Positions 1 through 9,462 of a DNA stretch of 50,416 nucleotides are shown here, piece by piece. Every line of letters starts with the position of its first letter. The first letter of the stretch is position 1. The notes beneath the pieces were generated by a model that saw only the letters and a list, made by a program, of their open reading frames with translations, was not told where the DNA came from and did no database searches. Both the position numbers and the translations under genes were made by a program. This DNA comes from Bacteroides sp. (GTDB taxonomy: Bacteria > Bacillota > Clostridia > Lachnospirales > Lachnospiraceae). The DNA lies in assembly GCA_023666705.1 (NCBI GenBank), contig JAMPBO010000021.1, forward strand, positions 1 through 50,416. Reading direction: 5' to 3'.

Positions 1-64
1 TTTGCGACAGCTATTAGATAATAGCATAGTGATTTTTGAATGTCAACACCTTTTTTGTATTTTT

Positions 65-865
65 TTAGGAGATATTTACATATGATTTTATTTCTTTTCT
101 AATGATGTCAAAACAAGCCCTTGTTTTCTCATTCTCCGACTCAAAACTCATCAGCTTTTGCAAATATCCCTGCTCATATGCGATTGCCCTGCTGCCTGTA
201 AATACAAGCTCATATACAAGTGAAATATGCCCCACAAGCTGGTCCACAACTGTTCTCCTGATACTCCTGAGTGTTGCATGGTGCTCCAAAAAGCTTTCCA
301 TAACCTTGTCAGATACATCTGCCTTGTTTAATTCCTCATGGGTTGTATTATAGATATCTTCCATAGGGGTTTCTGCACACACACGGAATATATCTATCTT
401 ATCGGCATCCCTCAGTATGTTGCAAAATGTTTGTGTACGCCTGTCTAAATCACTACTTATCCGATATACATTATGTTGTCTTATGGCAGTTTCAATCAAA
501 TCATCCTCAGAGTTATCCTCAACATAATCCCTGATTTCAAGCCTCGCCCCATCTGCCGCATCTTTATCTATGCAATTTCCAAATAGTATATCCGCCCCAA
601 GCACGGCATGGTCCACCGAGTCGGCATCCATAAATGTGTTGTATCTTCTTAACTGCTCGAACCGTCCTATATCGTGAAGCATTCCGAGCAGCCATGCAAG
701 CTCCTGCTCCTCATTACTCATATTTTCAGACTGTGCAATTTTTCTGCACAGACCTGCAACACGGTATGTATGGTCTATTTTAAGCTTTACTTTTATGTTG
801 CTGCTGTCATAGGCATCCGTGTAATTCTTAAATTTATCCAAAACTTTATTTTTATCTATCTTCAT
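65..865 (-). CDS. HD-domain phosphohydrolase (266 aa)
   Basis: Probable metal-dependent phosphohydrolase of the HD superfamily, cytosolic, substrate unknown. The sequence shows an early conserved His (HTYRVAGLC, about residue 32), the HD doublet in LLGMLHDIGRFEQ (about residues 64-65), further His residues (VDHAVLG, IRQHNVYR) and a late Asp in LRDADKIDIFR; together these form the usual HD metal site. There is no signal peptide or membrane segment. The start codon overlaps a purine-rich AGAAAGGCATAGG ribosome binding site. It is the last gene before the window edge, separated by 62 nt from the upstream nitroreductase gene on the same strand. The family is known to hydrolyse phosphomonoesters, phosphodiesters or nucleotides; nothing here fixes which. 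Confidence 0.85.
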   Translation of the reverse strand: MKIDKNKVLDKFKNYTDAYDSSNIKVKLKIDHTYRVAGLCRKIAQSENMSNEEQELAWLLGMLHDIGRFEQLRRYNTFMDADSVDHAVLGADILFGNCIDKDAADGARLEIRDYVEDNSEDDLIETAIRQHNVYRISSDLDRRTQTFCNILRDADKIDIFRVCAETPMEDIYNTTHEELNKADVSDKVMESFLEHHATLRSIRRTVVDQLVGHISLVYELVFTGSRAIAYEQGYLQKLMSFESENEKTRACFDIIRKEIKSYVNIS

Positions 866-927
866 CCTATGCCTTTCTGTTTTTTCATATATTAAAATAA
901 GAATTAAACACTGACCTAAATTTTTCT

Positions 928-1458
928 TTAGCTATCTGGGAACGCATTAAACCATGCCCGTTCCCCAAATTCCCGTTTTTTAGGTATATCTGGTTCTGTT
1001 TCGGCAATACCAACAAGCAAAAAACACACCAACTCAAAATTGTCAGGAACATTTAAGATTTGTGCCATTTGATAGCCAATTTTATCTTCATCTGTAATGT
1101 GACCTTCATACCAACAGCTTTGATATCCGAGCTCAACTATTGCCAGCAACATATTTTCGATTGCAGCTGAATAATCCTGTACTGCAAAACATTTATTCCT
1201 ATATGCATTTACTCTCTGAGTTAAAACACATATCATGGCAGGAGCCGTTTCTCCAGCTGGTGGATTTATAACTTCATGTAGTTTCTTCAATACATCTTTA
1301 TCATCTACTGCTATTAGACTTGTTGTTTGCTTATTGCAGCCTGATGGACCGTTCAGACCCGCTTTCATTATTGTTATTAAATCTTCTCTGGGAACAGCAT
1401 CAGATTTATATTTACCTCTGTAACTATGCCTTTTGTTAATTGTATCTATAATACTCAA
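928..1458 (-). CDS. Nitroreductase-family flavoprotein (176 aa)
   Basis: Member of the FMN-dependent nitroreductase fold, expected to move electrons from NAD(P)H to an unknown acceptor. The N-terminus has the family hallmark R-x-S-Y-R pattern (NKRHSYRGKY, about residues 8-17), followed by a substrate/FMN segment GLNGPSGCNKQT and a C-terminal AWFNAFPDS tail. At 176 aa it is a short one-domain form. It lies 33 nt downstream of the radA stop in the transcription direction, so it may be co-transcribed with radA. A second, different nitroreductase family gene is at 15204-15749. Substrate cannot be inferred. Confidence 0.85.
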   Translation of the reverse strand: MSIIDTINKRHSYRGKYKSDAVPREDLITIMKAGLNGPSGCNKQTTSLIAVDDKDVLKKLHEVINPPAGETAPAMICVLTQRVNAYRNKCFAVQDYSAAIENMLLAIVELGYQSCWYEGHITDEDKIGYQMAQILNVPDNFELVCFLLVGIAETEPDIPKKREFGERAWFNAFPDS

Positions 1459-1491
1459 TTATAATACCTCCGCAAATTCCTGCTTTATCCA

Positions 1492-2850
1492 CTACATGCC
1501 TTCAATCGCCTGTGCAAGATTTGAAACGCAGCAAATCTCTATGCCCAGCTTCTCCATTTCCTTATCGTAATTTGATTTTGGCATAATGCATTTCCGAAAG
1601 CCCAGCTTGTCGGCTTCCTTTACTCTCTGCATGATATTTGTAACACCACGTATCTCTCCTGCAAGCCCAATTTCTCCGATAATCATTACATCATCACCTA
1701 CAGGCTTGTTGTTCATGCTTGAGGCAATTGCAAATGCAATGCCCAAATCGATTGCAGGGTCATTGATTTTCATACCGCCTGCTATACTGACATATGCATC
1801 AAATCCCCAAAGGTTCATGCCAACCCTTTTTTCCATGACAGCGGTGATAAGGTTTACCCTGTTATAGTCAACACCCACGGAGGTTCTTCTTGGCATGTTA
1901 AAATTTGTCTGGCACACAAGTGCCTGCAGCTCTACCAGTATACTTCTTGTTCCCTCTATGGAAGATACCACAACCGAGCCCGGAACCCCCTCAGGTCTTC
2001 CGTTCAGCATAAGCTGTGACGGATTTTGTACCTCGCAAAGTCCCTTGTCTGTCATTGTAAATACACCGATTTCATTTGTGGAACCAAATCTGTTTTTCAC
2101 ACCCCGCAGCACACGGAAGCCGTTATTTCTGTCCCCCTCAAAATAAAGAACAGAATCAACCATATGCTCCAAGGTTCTTGGTCCTGCAACCGTCCCCTCC
2201 TTGGTTACATGTCCGACAATAAAAATTGCTATATTGTTTTGTTTTGCAAGCTGCATCAGCCTTGCCGTAACCTCCCTTACCTGGGTTACGGTTCCCGGTG
2301 CCGAGCCTATCTCCGATGCAAGCACGGTCTGAATGGAATCAATAATGACAACACTTGCCTTACTTTTTTGTATTGCGGCTGAAATGTTATCCATATCATT
2401 GTCACAGAGCAGCTTCATATCCTTTGTAAAGCTGCCGATTCTCTCAGCCCGCATTTTGATTTGGGCCAATGACTCCTCCCCCGATACATACAAAACCTCC
2501 GTACCTGAACCCTGAACGAGATTGCGGCACATTTGCAGCAATATTGTAGACTTTCCTATGCCAGGGTCTCCACCCACCAAAACAAGGGAGCCTTCCACGA
2601 TGCCCCCGCCTAATACTCTGTCTAATTCTGAAATTCCTGTTTTTATGCGGCTTTCATTGGCAGTCGTAACTTCTAAAATGCTTGTAGGTGCAACGGCATC
2701 CTTTTTTACGTTCGCATGCCTGCCTGCACCTACTGATATTGTTTCTTCTACAAATGTATTCCACGCCCTGCAGCCCGGACATTGTCCGACCCATTTTGCC
2801 GATTCATAGCCGCACTCCTTACAGAAAAAAACCTGTTTTTCCTTTGCCAC
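1492..2850 (-). CDS. radA: DNA repair protein RadA/Sms (452 aa)
   Basis: RadA is a RecA-like ATPase that drives branch migration of recombination intermediates. All expected parts are visible: an N-terminal C4 zinc finger (Cys10, 13, 24 and 27), Walker A GDPGIGKS at residues 94-101, the RadA-specific KNRFG motif at 252-256, and a C-terminal Lon-protease-like domain. The length matches the family. The start codon abuts the stop of the upstream 137-aa gene (position 2850 is shared), which indicates translational coupling. In many Firmicutes radA is close to clpC, as it is here. Confidence 0.97.
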   Translation of the reverse strand: MAKEKQVFFCKECGYESAKWVGQCPGCRAWNTFVEETISVGAGRHANVKKDAVAPTSILEVTTANESRIKTGISELDRVLGGGIVEGSLVLVGGDPGIGKSTILLQMCRNLVQGSGTEVLYVSGEESLAQIKMRAERIGSFTKDMKLLCDNDMDNISAAIQKSKASVVIIDSIQTVLASEIGSAPGTVTQVREVTARLMQLAKQNNIAIFIVGHVTKEGTVAGPRTLEHMVDSVLYFEGDRNNGFRVLRGVKNRFGSTNEIGVFTMTDKGLCEVQNPSQLMLNGRPEGVPGSVVVSSIEGTRSILVELQALVCQTNFNMPRRTSVGVDYNRVNLITAVMEKRVGMNLWGFDAYVSIAGGMKINDPAIDLGIAFAIASSMNNKPVGDDVMIIGEIGLAGEIRGVTNIMQRVKEADKLGFRKCIMPKSNYDKEMEKLGIEICCVSNLAQAIEGM

Positions 2851-3263
2851 TACATCTTCTCCACTAAAATGTCTACCTGCTTGCCCGGCTCAAGCTCAAC
2901 GCTCATATTAAGCTTTCCGCCCAAGTTTGTCTTAAGCTTTCCTACATAAATCTTGTCAATATGAATTTTGTATTCCTTTTCCGCCTCAAGCTCGAGTGTA
3001 ACCTGAGCATCCTCTTTTCCTTCCACAACAAGGCTGACGCTCTTGTCCGTTGCCTGAAAGCCGTGTACCGTGGTTCCCGGAACCGACTCATACACAAACA
3101 TGCCGTTTTTCTCTAATTTCGTAATTTCCTGAAAGGTCTTTATTTTATAAATATCGCCGTTGTACTGAAAACCATCCTTCTTAGTCTTTGTGCTAAGCTC
3201 ATAATTACCGAAACTGAGAGTACCTGCTGCTTCTTCACAAATCAAATCATCAATAACCGCCAT
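2850..3263 (-). CDS. Conserved hypothetical protein (137 aa)
   Basis: Small soluble protein without signal peptide or membrane segment, directly coupled to radA. It begins MAVIDDLICEEAAGTLSFGNYELSTKTKK and is rich in beta-prone stretches and Glu/Lys. I associate this sequence type with Lachnospiraceae, where it is sometimes labelled endosialidase, a label for which I see no support (no sialidase Asp-box or catalytic pattern). The ribosome binding site is a good GGAGGAATGAGAT. It follows a 248-nt gap with hairpins and a possible promoter. Function unknown. Confidence 0.8.
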   Translation of the reverse strand: MAVIDDLICEEAAGTLSFGNYELSTKTKKDGFQYNGDIYKIKTFQEITKLEKNGMFVYESVPGTTVHGFQATDKSVSLVVEGKEDAQVTLELEAEKEYKIHIDKIYVGKLKTNLGGKLNMSVELEPGKQVDILVEKM

Positions 3264-3511
3264 ATCTCATTCCTCCATAGTATCTAAATAGACCGCTGTT
3301 CCAATCACTACAAGCTCCAAAGGAGCCTGTCGGCAGGAAATGCCATTTCCTGATAGAACATCAATACATCTTATGCACATTATATAATATATATTGTTTT
3401 TTTTCTACATATTTCTACATATATTTTTTGCCAATTTTAACTTTTTTACCTCTAAATAAACGCCTTCATTTTGGCTTAATCCACGAGACACACTAGGCTT
3501 TCATGGAAGAT
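3264..3511 (-). other. Leader region with small competing hairpins
   Basis: This 248-nt gap lies between the clpC stop and the 137-aa gene. Visible palindromes are GCTCC-AAA-GGAGC (3314-3326), CCTG-TCGG-CAGG (3326-3337) and CAGGAAATG/CATTTCCTG (3334-3352). The second and third share bases and cannot both form. An AT-rich stretch with TATAAT on the minus strand (3379-3384) could be a -10 element, but its -35 is weak. The hairpins would lie in the 5' leader of the 137-aa gene and radA. Their function is unproven. Confidence 0.4.
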
Positions 3512-5962
3512 TTAAGATGCTTTATTCTTAAACACAACCTTACCCTCAGACGCTGAAATACTGACCTTGTCACCCTTGGAAATATTTCCGCTTAATATTT
3601 CTTCTGCAAGCTTATCCTCAATTTCATTTTGGATTGCACGCTTTAACGGTCTCGCACCATATTTCTTGTCGTAGCCCTTGTCAAATATGAAGCTTTTCAA
3701 TGTATCACCGTATGTTATGCTGATATCCATCTGCTTCTTTACCCTGTCCTTCAGCTCCTTCAGCATAAGTGCAGAAATATTCTTCACATCCTCCTTCGTG
3801 AGTGTGCGGAACACGATAATATCGTCAATCCGGTTAATGAATTCAGGCTTAAACATATGCTTCACCTCATCCATAACATTTTTCTTCATGTCCTCGTGAT
3901 CCCTGTCCTCATTCCTTGCATTGGAAAAGCCTAAATGCTTCGGGTCAATAATCCGCTGTGCACCTGCGTTGCTTGTCATTATAATGATTGTATTCTTGAA
4001 ATCTGTCTTGCGTCCGTGGGAATCCGTAATATGTCCGTCATCCAAAACCTGAAGCAAAATGTTAAATACATCAGGATGTGCCTTTTCTATCTCATCAAAC
4101 AAGATAACGGAATATGGATTTTTTCTTACCTTTTCACTTAGCTGTCCGCCCTCATCAAAGCCTACATAGCCCGGTGGCGAGCCTATCATTTTGGATACGC
4201 TGTGCTTTTCCATATATTCTGACATATCCACACGGATTAATGCCTTTTCATCACCAAAAACAGCCTCAGCCAGTGCCTTTGACAGCTCCGTTTTACCTAC
4301 GCCCGTAGGTCCGAGGAACAAAAATGAACCGATTGGTCTCTTAGGGTCCTTCAGTCCCACACGTCCCCTTCTGATTGCCTTTGCCGCCGCACTTACCGCC
4401 TCATCCTGTCCGATTACTCTCTTGTGCAGAGTTTTTTCGAGGGAAAGCAGCCTGTCCTGCTCAGACTGGGTCAGCCTTGTAACCGGCACCTTCGTCCAGA
4501 CCGATACAACATCTGCAACTGCCTCTGCATCAACCGGAAGCATACTTGCCTCCGAATCCTTAAGCTTATTTTTCGCTTTTTCTATTTTTGCTCCAAGCTT
4601 TACAATCGCTGCCTTTTTGTCGGACGCCAATCCAAAATCTCCGTCTGTAATGGCATTTTCCATTTCAAACTCAAGCTGCTTGTATTCGCTTTCCATGTTG
4701 ACAAGCTTTTTATTTCCTGAAAACAGTCCCAGCTTTTTTCTTGATGCTGCCTCATCTATCAGGTCAATTGCCTTGTCAGGCAAAAATCTGTCGTTAATGT
4801 ATCTCGTTGAATACTCAACCGCTGCCGAAATTGCTTCATCGGATATTTCAACATTATGATGCTGCTCATACTTTTCCCTGAGTCCCTTAAGAATTTCAAC
4901 CGTTTCATCATAGGTTGGCTCCTCGACATAAACAGGCTGGAACCGCCGTTCAAGGGCGGCATCCTTCTCGACGTACTTTCGGTACTCCGTTCTTGTCGTT
5001 GCACCTATCATCTGAATTTCCCCACGGGAAAGAGCGGGCTTCAAAATATTAGATGCATCGATGGCACCCTCTGCTCCGCCTGCACCGATAATTGTGTGAA
5101 GCTCATCAACAAATAAAATGATATTGCCTGAATTTCTCACCTCGGCAATCACCTTTTTGATTCTCTCCTCAAATTCGCCTCTGTACTTGGAGCCTGCAAC
5201 CATGCCTGACAGGTCAAGGCTTAAAATTCTTTTTCCTGCAAGCAGCTCAGGAACATTTCCAGACACAATAAGCTGTGCGAGTCCTTCCACAACTGCCGTT
5301 TTTCCCACACCCGGCTCACCTACGAGACATGGGTTATTCTTCATTCTTCTGCAAAGAATCTGCATCACCCGCTCCATCTCGCTTCTTCTGCCCACAACAG
5401 GGTCAACCGTACCCTCAAGTGCTGCCTTTGTCAAATCCCTGCTGTACTGGTCAAGTGCAGGGGTAGGCGACTTTTTCTTTGATGATGCATTTTTAGACGC
5501 CGCATATTCCTTCTTTGCAGCGTTGCTGTCAACACCACAGGAAACAAGCAGTTCCGTGTATATCTTCTGTAAATTCACGGACATGGAGCCTAAAATCTTT
5601 ACCGCCAAAATGTCCTCCTGCTTCAGCATGGCAATTAAAAGGTGTTCGGTTCCCACCTTTTCACTTCTTAGGCGTGCTGCCTCCTTGTGTGCCGCATCAA
5701 TTACACGCTTTAGCTTTATTGAATAAGCATCCTTATTTTTTATTTTGTTTTTCTTTGTCTGAAGGTTCTTCTTTAAATAATCCTTGATGGGCTTTGCATT
5801 TACCCCGTTTTTGGTCAGAATTTTCCAAGCTGTTCCATTGTTGCTCTCTATCATCGCAAACAGTAAATGCTCTGTTCCCACATAGGTGTGCTTCATTGCC
5901 TTCGCTGTCTCCATGGCAATGTCAAGCACCTCCCGTGCTGCTTCCGTATATTCGAGTTTCAT
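3512..5962 (-). CDS. clpC: ATP-dependent Clp protease ATPase subunit ClpC (816 aa)
   Basis: AAA+ unfoldase that feeds proteins to ClpP. Two Clp_N repeats occupy about residues 1-145. NBD1 has Walker A GEPGVGKT at 215-222, a UVR-like coiled middle segment lies around residues 420-470, and NBD2 has Walker A GPTGVGKT at 551-558. A LGF tripeptide at 677-679 fits the ClpP-binding loop. The length is typical for ClpC. The start overlaps the gntR stop as ATGA behind a strong GGAGGTAAGCT ribosome binding site. Unlike the Bacillus arrangement there is no ctsR-mcsA-mcsB upstream. Instead clpC is the last gene of a pur operon behind a small GntR regulator, which suggests different control. Confidence 0.96.
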   Translation of the reverse strand: MKLEYTEAAREVLDIAMETAKAMKHTYVGTEHLLFAMIESNNGTAWKILTKNGVNAKPIKDYLKKNLQTKKNKIKNKDAYSIKLKRVIDAAHKEAARLRSEKVGTEHLLIAMLKQEDILAVKILGSMSVNLQKIYTELLVSCGVDSNAAKKEYAASKNASSKKKSPTPALDQYSRDLTKAALEGTVDPVVGRRSEMERVMQILCRRMKNNPCLVGEPGVGKTAVVEGLAQLIVSGNVPELLAGKRILSLDLSGMVAGSKYRGEFEERIKKVIAEVRNSGNIILFVDELHTIIGAGGAEGAIDASNILKPALSRGEIQMIGATTRTEYRKYVEKDAALERRFQPVYVEEPTYDETVEILKGLREKYEQHHNVEISDEAISAAVEYSTRYINDRFLPDKAIDLIDEAASRKKLGLFSGNKKLVNMESEYKQLEFEMENAITDGDFGLASDKKAAIVKLGAKIEKAKNKLKDSEASMLPVDAEAVADVVSVWTKVPVTRLTQSEQDRLLSLEKTLHKRVIGQDEAVSAAAKAIRRGRVGLKDPKRPIGSFLFLGPTGVGKTELSKALAEAVFGDEKALIRVDMSEYMEKHSVSKMIGSPPGYVGFDEGGQLSEKVRKNPYSVILFDEIEKAHPDVFNILLQVLDDGHITDSHGRKTDFKNTIIIMTSNAGAQRIIDPKHLGFSNARNEDRDHEDMKKNVMDEVKHMFKPEFINRIDDIIVFRTLTKEDVKNISALMLKELKDRVKKQMDISITYGDTLKSFIFDKGYDKKYGARPLKRAIQNEIEDKLAEEILSGNISKGDKVSISASEGKVVFKNKAS

Positions 5963-6360
5963 AGCTTACCTCCGTTTTCACCAAATTCCTTATACATATC
6001 CGTTATAATCTGGTGCATTTCTGCAAGGCTGATATCCTTGCATATCGCCTCGGCAACCATCATTCTCATTTCAAGATTCATGGTTTCAAGATGCCGTGGT
6101 TTTGTATCCACCGAAACGCAGACAACTGCACCCTTTCTCCTGTCAAGAGTCAGATAACCGTCATTTCTAAGCAGGGCATATGCCTTGTTGACCGTATGCA
6201 TATTGACGCCCAGCTCATCCGCAAGCTGTCTTACAGATGGCAGGGAATCTCCATTTCTAATCTGCTCCTGTGCAATTCCCAGTATAATTTGGTTCCGAAG
6301 CTGCATATAGATAGCCTCATCACTATTAAAATCTATAGAAATTATTATTTTACTGTTCAT
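5959..6360 (-). CDS. GntR-family transcriptional regulator, YtrA type (133 aa)
   Basis: Short GntR regulator with an N-terminal winged helix: PIY-like IYMQLRNQIILGI, then DSLPSVRQLADELGVN and HTVNKAYALLRNDGYL. Only about 50 residues follow, with no sugar-, fatty-acid- or aminotransferase-like effector domain, which is the YtrA layout. YtrA regulators usually sit beside an ABC transporter operon; here the gene is wedged between purD and clpC with overlaps at both ends (11 nt with purD, 4 nt with clpC). It may regulate this operon or clpC, but that is inference. Ribosome binding site AAAGG, 6 nt before ATG. Confidence 0.9.
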   Translation of the reverse strand: MNSKIIISIDFNSDEAIYMQLRNQIILGIAQEQIRNGDSLPSVRQLADELGVNMHTVNKAYALLRNDGYLTLDRRKGAVVCVSVDTKPRHLETMNLEMRMMVAEAICKDISLAEMHQIITDMYKEFGENGGKL

Positions 6361-7621
6361 CTATAGCCTTTCCGATATCGTGTCGCATGTACTTATTTTC
6401 AAAGTGAATCCATTCGGTTGCCTTGTATGCATTTGCTCTTGCATCCACCAGCGTATTCCCTTTGGCAGTCACACCAAGTACACGTCCTCCATTTGTTACT
6501 ACTTTTCCATCAACCAGCTTTGTTCCTGCATGGAACACATAATAATCATCCTTATCCGCAAATGAATCAAGTCCTTCAATCGGAAAGCCCTTCTCGTAAT
6601 GCTCAGGGTATCCGTCCGAAGCAAGAACAACACAAACGGCTGCCTTATCCTCAAACACAAGCTCTATCTCATTAAGTCTTCCCTCAATACAGGCTTCCAT
6701 AACATCAATAATATCATTTTTCATACGTGGAAGGACAACCTGTGCCTCAGGATCTCCAAATCTGGCATTGTACTCAAGCACCTTTGGACCGTCCTTGGTA
6801 AGCATAAGTCCGCAGAACAAAATTCCGACAAAGTCCCTGCCCTCAGCCTTCATGGCATCCATTGTCGGCTGATAAATATGCTCCTTACAGAACTTATCCA
6901 CGTCCTCCGTATAAAACGGACTTGGTGAAAATGTTCCCATTCCGCCTGTATTTAATCCCTTGTCTCCATCATGTGCCCGCTTGTGGTCCTGTGCGGATGC
7001 CATCGGCTTAATGTTCGTTCCATCACAATAGCAGAGAACAGATACCTCCCTGCCTGTCATAAATTCTTCGATTACAATCTTATCACCTGCCGGGCCAAAC
7101 TGCTTATCAAGCATAAGTGTTTTGACTCCCGCTTTTGCTTCCTCAATGTCACTGCATATGAGAACACCCTTGCCAAGTGCAAGTCCATCTGCCTTAAGAA
7201 CAATCGGCATCTTTGCATGTTCCAGATATGCAATTGCGTCATCAGCACTGTCAAATGTTTCATATGCCGCTGACGGTATGCCGTATTTTTTCATCAAATC
7301 CTTTGAAAATGCCTTTGAGCCCTCGATAATGGCAGCTTTCTTTTCCGGTCCGAACACCTTAATACCTGCATTCTTAAAGCAATCTGCAACACCTGCCACA
7401 AGCGGATCATCCGGTCCCACGATTGCCAAATCTATTTCTTTTTCCTTTGCAAACGCCACAAGAGCCTCACCATCCATAACAGAAATGTCAACGCACTCGG
7501 CAAGCTGGGCGATACCTGCATTTCCTGGTGCCGCGTAAAGCTTTGTTACCCTTTTGCTCTCACTGCATTTTACCGCTATGGCGTGTTCTCTTCCGCCTCC
7601 TCCTACAATCAGTACCTTCAT
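6350..7621 (-). CDS. purD: Phosphoribosylamine-glycine ligase PurD
   Basis: Second step of de novo purine synthesis: ATP, glycine and phosphoribosylamine give GAR. The ATP-grasp protein starts MKVLIVGGGGREHAI and contains GLALGKGVLI and the GGMGTFSPSPF segment of the family. I chose the ATG at 7621, which has a GGGAG ribosome binding site at normal spacing. An in-frame ATG 36 nt upstream would add 12 residues that do not belong to the family and lies inside the end of purN. About 423 aa, normal length. Part of purM-purN-purD. Confidence 0.97.
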   Translation of the reverse strand: MKVLIVGGGGREHAIAVKCSESKRVTKLYAAPGNAGIAQLAECVDISVMDGEALVAFAKEKEIDLAIVGPDDPLVAGVADCFKNAGIKVFGPEKKAAIIEGSKAFSKDLMKKYGIPSAAYETFDSADDAIAYLEHAKMPIVLKADGLALGKGVLICSDIEEAKAGVKTLMLDKQFGPAGDKIVIEEFMTGREVSVLCYCDGTNIKPMASAQDHKRAHDGDKGLNTGGMGTFSPSPFYTEDVDKFCKEHIYQPTMDAMKAEGRDFVGILFCGLMLTKDGPKVLEYNARFGDPEAQVVLPRMKNDIIDVMEACIEGRLNEIELVFEDKAAVCVVLASDGYPEHYEKGFPIEGLDSFADKDDYYVFHAGTKLVDGKVVTNGGRVLGVTAKGNTLVDARANAYKATEWIHFENKYMRHDIGKAIDEQ

Positions 7622-7637
7622 GGTTTTGCTCCCTTCT

Positions 7638-8237
7638 TTATTTTGATTCTTTCTCATCTGCTATTTTGCTTATGGCGGCAGGAAGCAGCTTCCACTCTGC
7701 TTCTTCCATTACTCGGTGCTGAAGAATTTCAGGGGTATCCCCCTCCTTTACCTCAACTGCCTTCTGCAAAATAATCGGTCCCGTATCCGTTCCCTTGTCC
7801 ACATAATGTACGGTTGCACCTGTCAGCTTAACGCCCCTCGCAAGTGCTGCCTCGTGAACCTTAAGTCCGTAATATCCCGTTCCACAAAAGGACGGAATCA
7901 ACGACGGATGAATATTTATAATACGGTTTTCATACGCTTCTATCATTTTTTCAGGAATCACGACAAGAAAGCCTGCAAGCACAATCAAGTCAGGCTCATA
8001 GCTGTTTACCTTGTCAAGCAGTGCGTCATTAAATGCTGCACGGTCCGAAAAATCCTTGGGGCAGACCACGGCGGACGCTATCCCTGCTTTTTCCGCCCGT
8101 TCAAGGGCATACACACCGTAATTGTTGCTGATAACTCCAACAATGTCTGCATTTTTTATTTCACCTGCTGCGATACTGTCAATAATTGCCTGTAAATTTG
8201 TACCGCCGCCGGAAACCATGACAACAACTCTTAACAT
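7638..8237 (-). CDS. purN: Phosphoribosylglycinamide formyltransferase PurN (199 aa)
   Basis: Formyltransferase converting GAR to FGAR with 10-formyl-THF. Key parts: start [20 protein letters not shown] (phosphate-binding loop), the [10 protein letters not shown] active-site segment with catalytic Asn and His, and [15 protein letters not shown] with the catalytic Asp. Length is typical. The start overlaps the purM stop by 7 nt, so translation is coupled. The dependence on formyl-THF links it to the folate genes farther along in the window. Confidence 0.97.
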   Translation of the reverse strand: MLRVVVMVSGGGTNLQAIIDSIAAGEIKNADIVGVISNNYGVYALERAEKAGIASAVVCPKDFSDRAAFNDALLDKVNSYEPDLIVLAGFLVVIPEKMIEAYENRIINIHPSLIPSFCGTGYYGLKVHEAALARGVKLTGATVHYVDKGTDTGPIILQKAVEVKEGDTPEILQHRVMEEAEWKLLPAAISKIADEKESK

Positions 8238-9256
8238 AGTTCTACTCCCTTTTCGCCTGCTTTTGTTTCACCGATAACGAACGCTGTTTCACCTGCCGCA
8301 TTGATTGCAGCAATTGTACCTTCTGCATCTGTTCCGTCAACTGCAAGCACCATGCCAATTCCCATATTGTAAGTATTGTACATCATTTTTTCCTCTATAT
8401 TGCCCTTTGCCTGCAACAGCTTAAATATGGCAGGAACCTCATAGGAGGATTTGTCTACAACCGCCCTTATTCCATCTGGAAGCATACGTGGAATATTTTC
8501 GTAGAAGCCGCCGCCTGTAATATGACTGCAGCCCTTTATTTTGATGCCTGCGTCCTTAATCTGCTTCAATGCCTTTACATAGATAATGGTAGGCTCAAGC
8601 AGTGCCTCGCCAAGTGTCGTTCCAAGCTCGTCGTAATATGTGTTGAGTGACTCACTTGTCATGTCAAATACCTTTCTGACAAGAGAAAATCCATTGCTGT
8701 GAACGCCGCTTGAAGCAATGCCAATTAATGTATCCCCTGCAACGATATCTTTCCCTGTGATAAGCTCCTTTTCGTCCACAACTCCAACTGCAAAACCTGC
8801 CAGGTCATACTCGTCCTCAGGCATAAGACCAGGATGCTCTGCGGTCTCCCCGCCAATCAGTGCCGCTCCCGCCCGTGCACAGCCTTCGGCAACCCCCTTG
8901 ACGATGGATGCTATTTTTTCAGGGTAATTTTTTCCACATGCTATATAATCAAGGAAGAAAAGCGGTTCTCCTCCTGCACATGCTATGTCATTTACACACA
9001 TAGCAACGCAGTCACTACCGATTGTGTCATGCTTATCCATAATAAATGCAAGCTTAATTTTAGTTCCCACACCATCTGTTCCTGAGACAAGCGTCGGCTT
9101 TTCCATGGACTTAATTTTGTCCAGTGAAAATGCACCTGAAAATCCACCAATGTTGGTTAAAACCTCCGGTCTCATCGTCTTTTTTATGTGTTCCTTCATA
9201 AGCTCGACTGACTGATATCCTGCCTCAATGTCAACACCTGCATTTTTGTAATCCAT
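8231..9256 (-). CDS. purM: Phosphoribosylformylglycinamidine cyclo-ligase PurM (341 aa)
   Basis: AIR synthetase, converting FGAM to AIR with ATP. Recognised by [16 protein letters not shown] at the N-terminus, [26 protein letters not shown] and [18 protein letters not shown]. Full length. The start has an excellent AGGAGG ribosome binding site, and it is the first gene of the operon, behind a consensus promoter at 9301-9329. Other purine genes are not in the window. Confidence 0.97.
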   Translation of the reverse strand: MDYKNAGVDIEAGYQSVELMKEHIKKTMRPEVLTNIGGFSGAFSLDKIKSMEKPTLVSGTDGVGTKIKLAFIMDKHDTIGSDCVAMCVNDIACAGGEPLFFLDYIACGKNYPEKIASIVKGVAEGCARAGAALIGGETAEHPGLMPEDEYDLAGFAVGVVDEKELITGKDIVAGDTLIGIASSGVHSNGFSLVRKVFDMTSESLNTYYDELGTTLGEALLEPTIIYVKALKQIKDAGIKIKGCSHITGGGFYENIPRMLPDGIRAVVDKSSYEVPAIFKLLQAKGNIEEKMMYNTYNMGIGMVLAVDGTDAEGTIAAINAAGETAFVIGETKAGEKGVELC

Positions 9257-9300
9257 TGCTTGTTCCTCCTGAAATATGTAAATGTTTTTTCATTCAACCT

Positions 9301-9329
9301 ATTATAGTTTAAATAGAACAGTTTGTAAA
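9301..9329 (-). promoter_or_regulatory. SigA-type promoter of the purM operon
   Basis: On the minus strand: -35 TTTACA, 17-nt spacer, -10 TATAAT. The start of transcription would be about 50 nt before the purM ATG. No purine riboswitch or obvious PurR box is seen between the promoter and purM. Confidence 0.8.
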
Positions 9330-9370
9330 GGATACATACCAAAAAACTATGAAACAACCTGCACATTTTA

Positions 9371-9399
9371 TTGATTAGAAATGGTAAATATGCTAAAAT
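9371..9399 (+). promoter_or_regulatory. SigA-type promoter with extended -10 for the GGDEF gene
   Basis: On the plus strand: -35 TTGATT, 17-nt spacer ending in TGC, -10 TAAAAT. This gives an extended TGnTAAAAT. It is divergent from the purM promoter; the two -10 elements are about 90 bp apart. Confidence 0.75.
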
Positions 9400-9462
9400 A
9401 TTTATTAATTTATAAGCTTATGGTTATGGGTTATGTTTGAATATTTTTTTGGGGGTGTACAT

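Noticed and set aside
4191-4859. Long plus-strand open frame (222 codons) opposite clpC, and another at 5118-5726
   Set aside because: Both are antisense to a strongly conserved ClpC reading and lack ribosome binding sites; they are side effects of clpC codon use.
9257-9462. Purine riboswitch or PurR box in the purM-GGDEF intergenic region
   Set aside because: No conserved purine aptamer core or PurR-like palindrome was visible; only the two divergent promoters.
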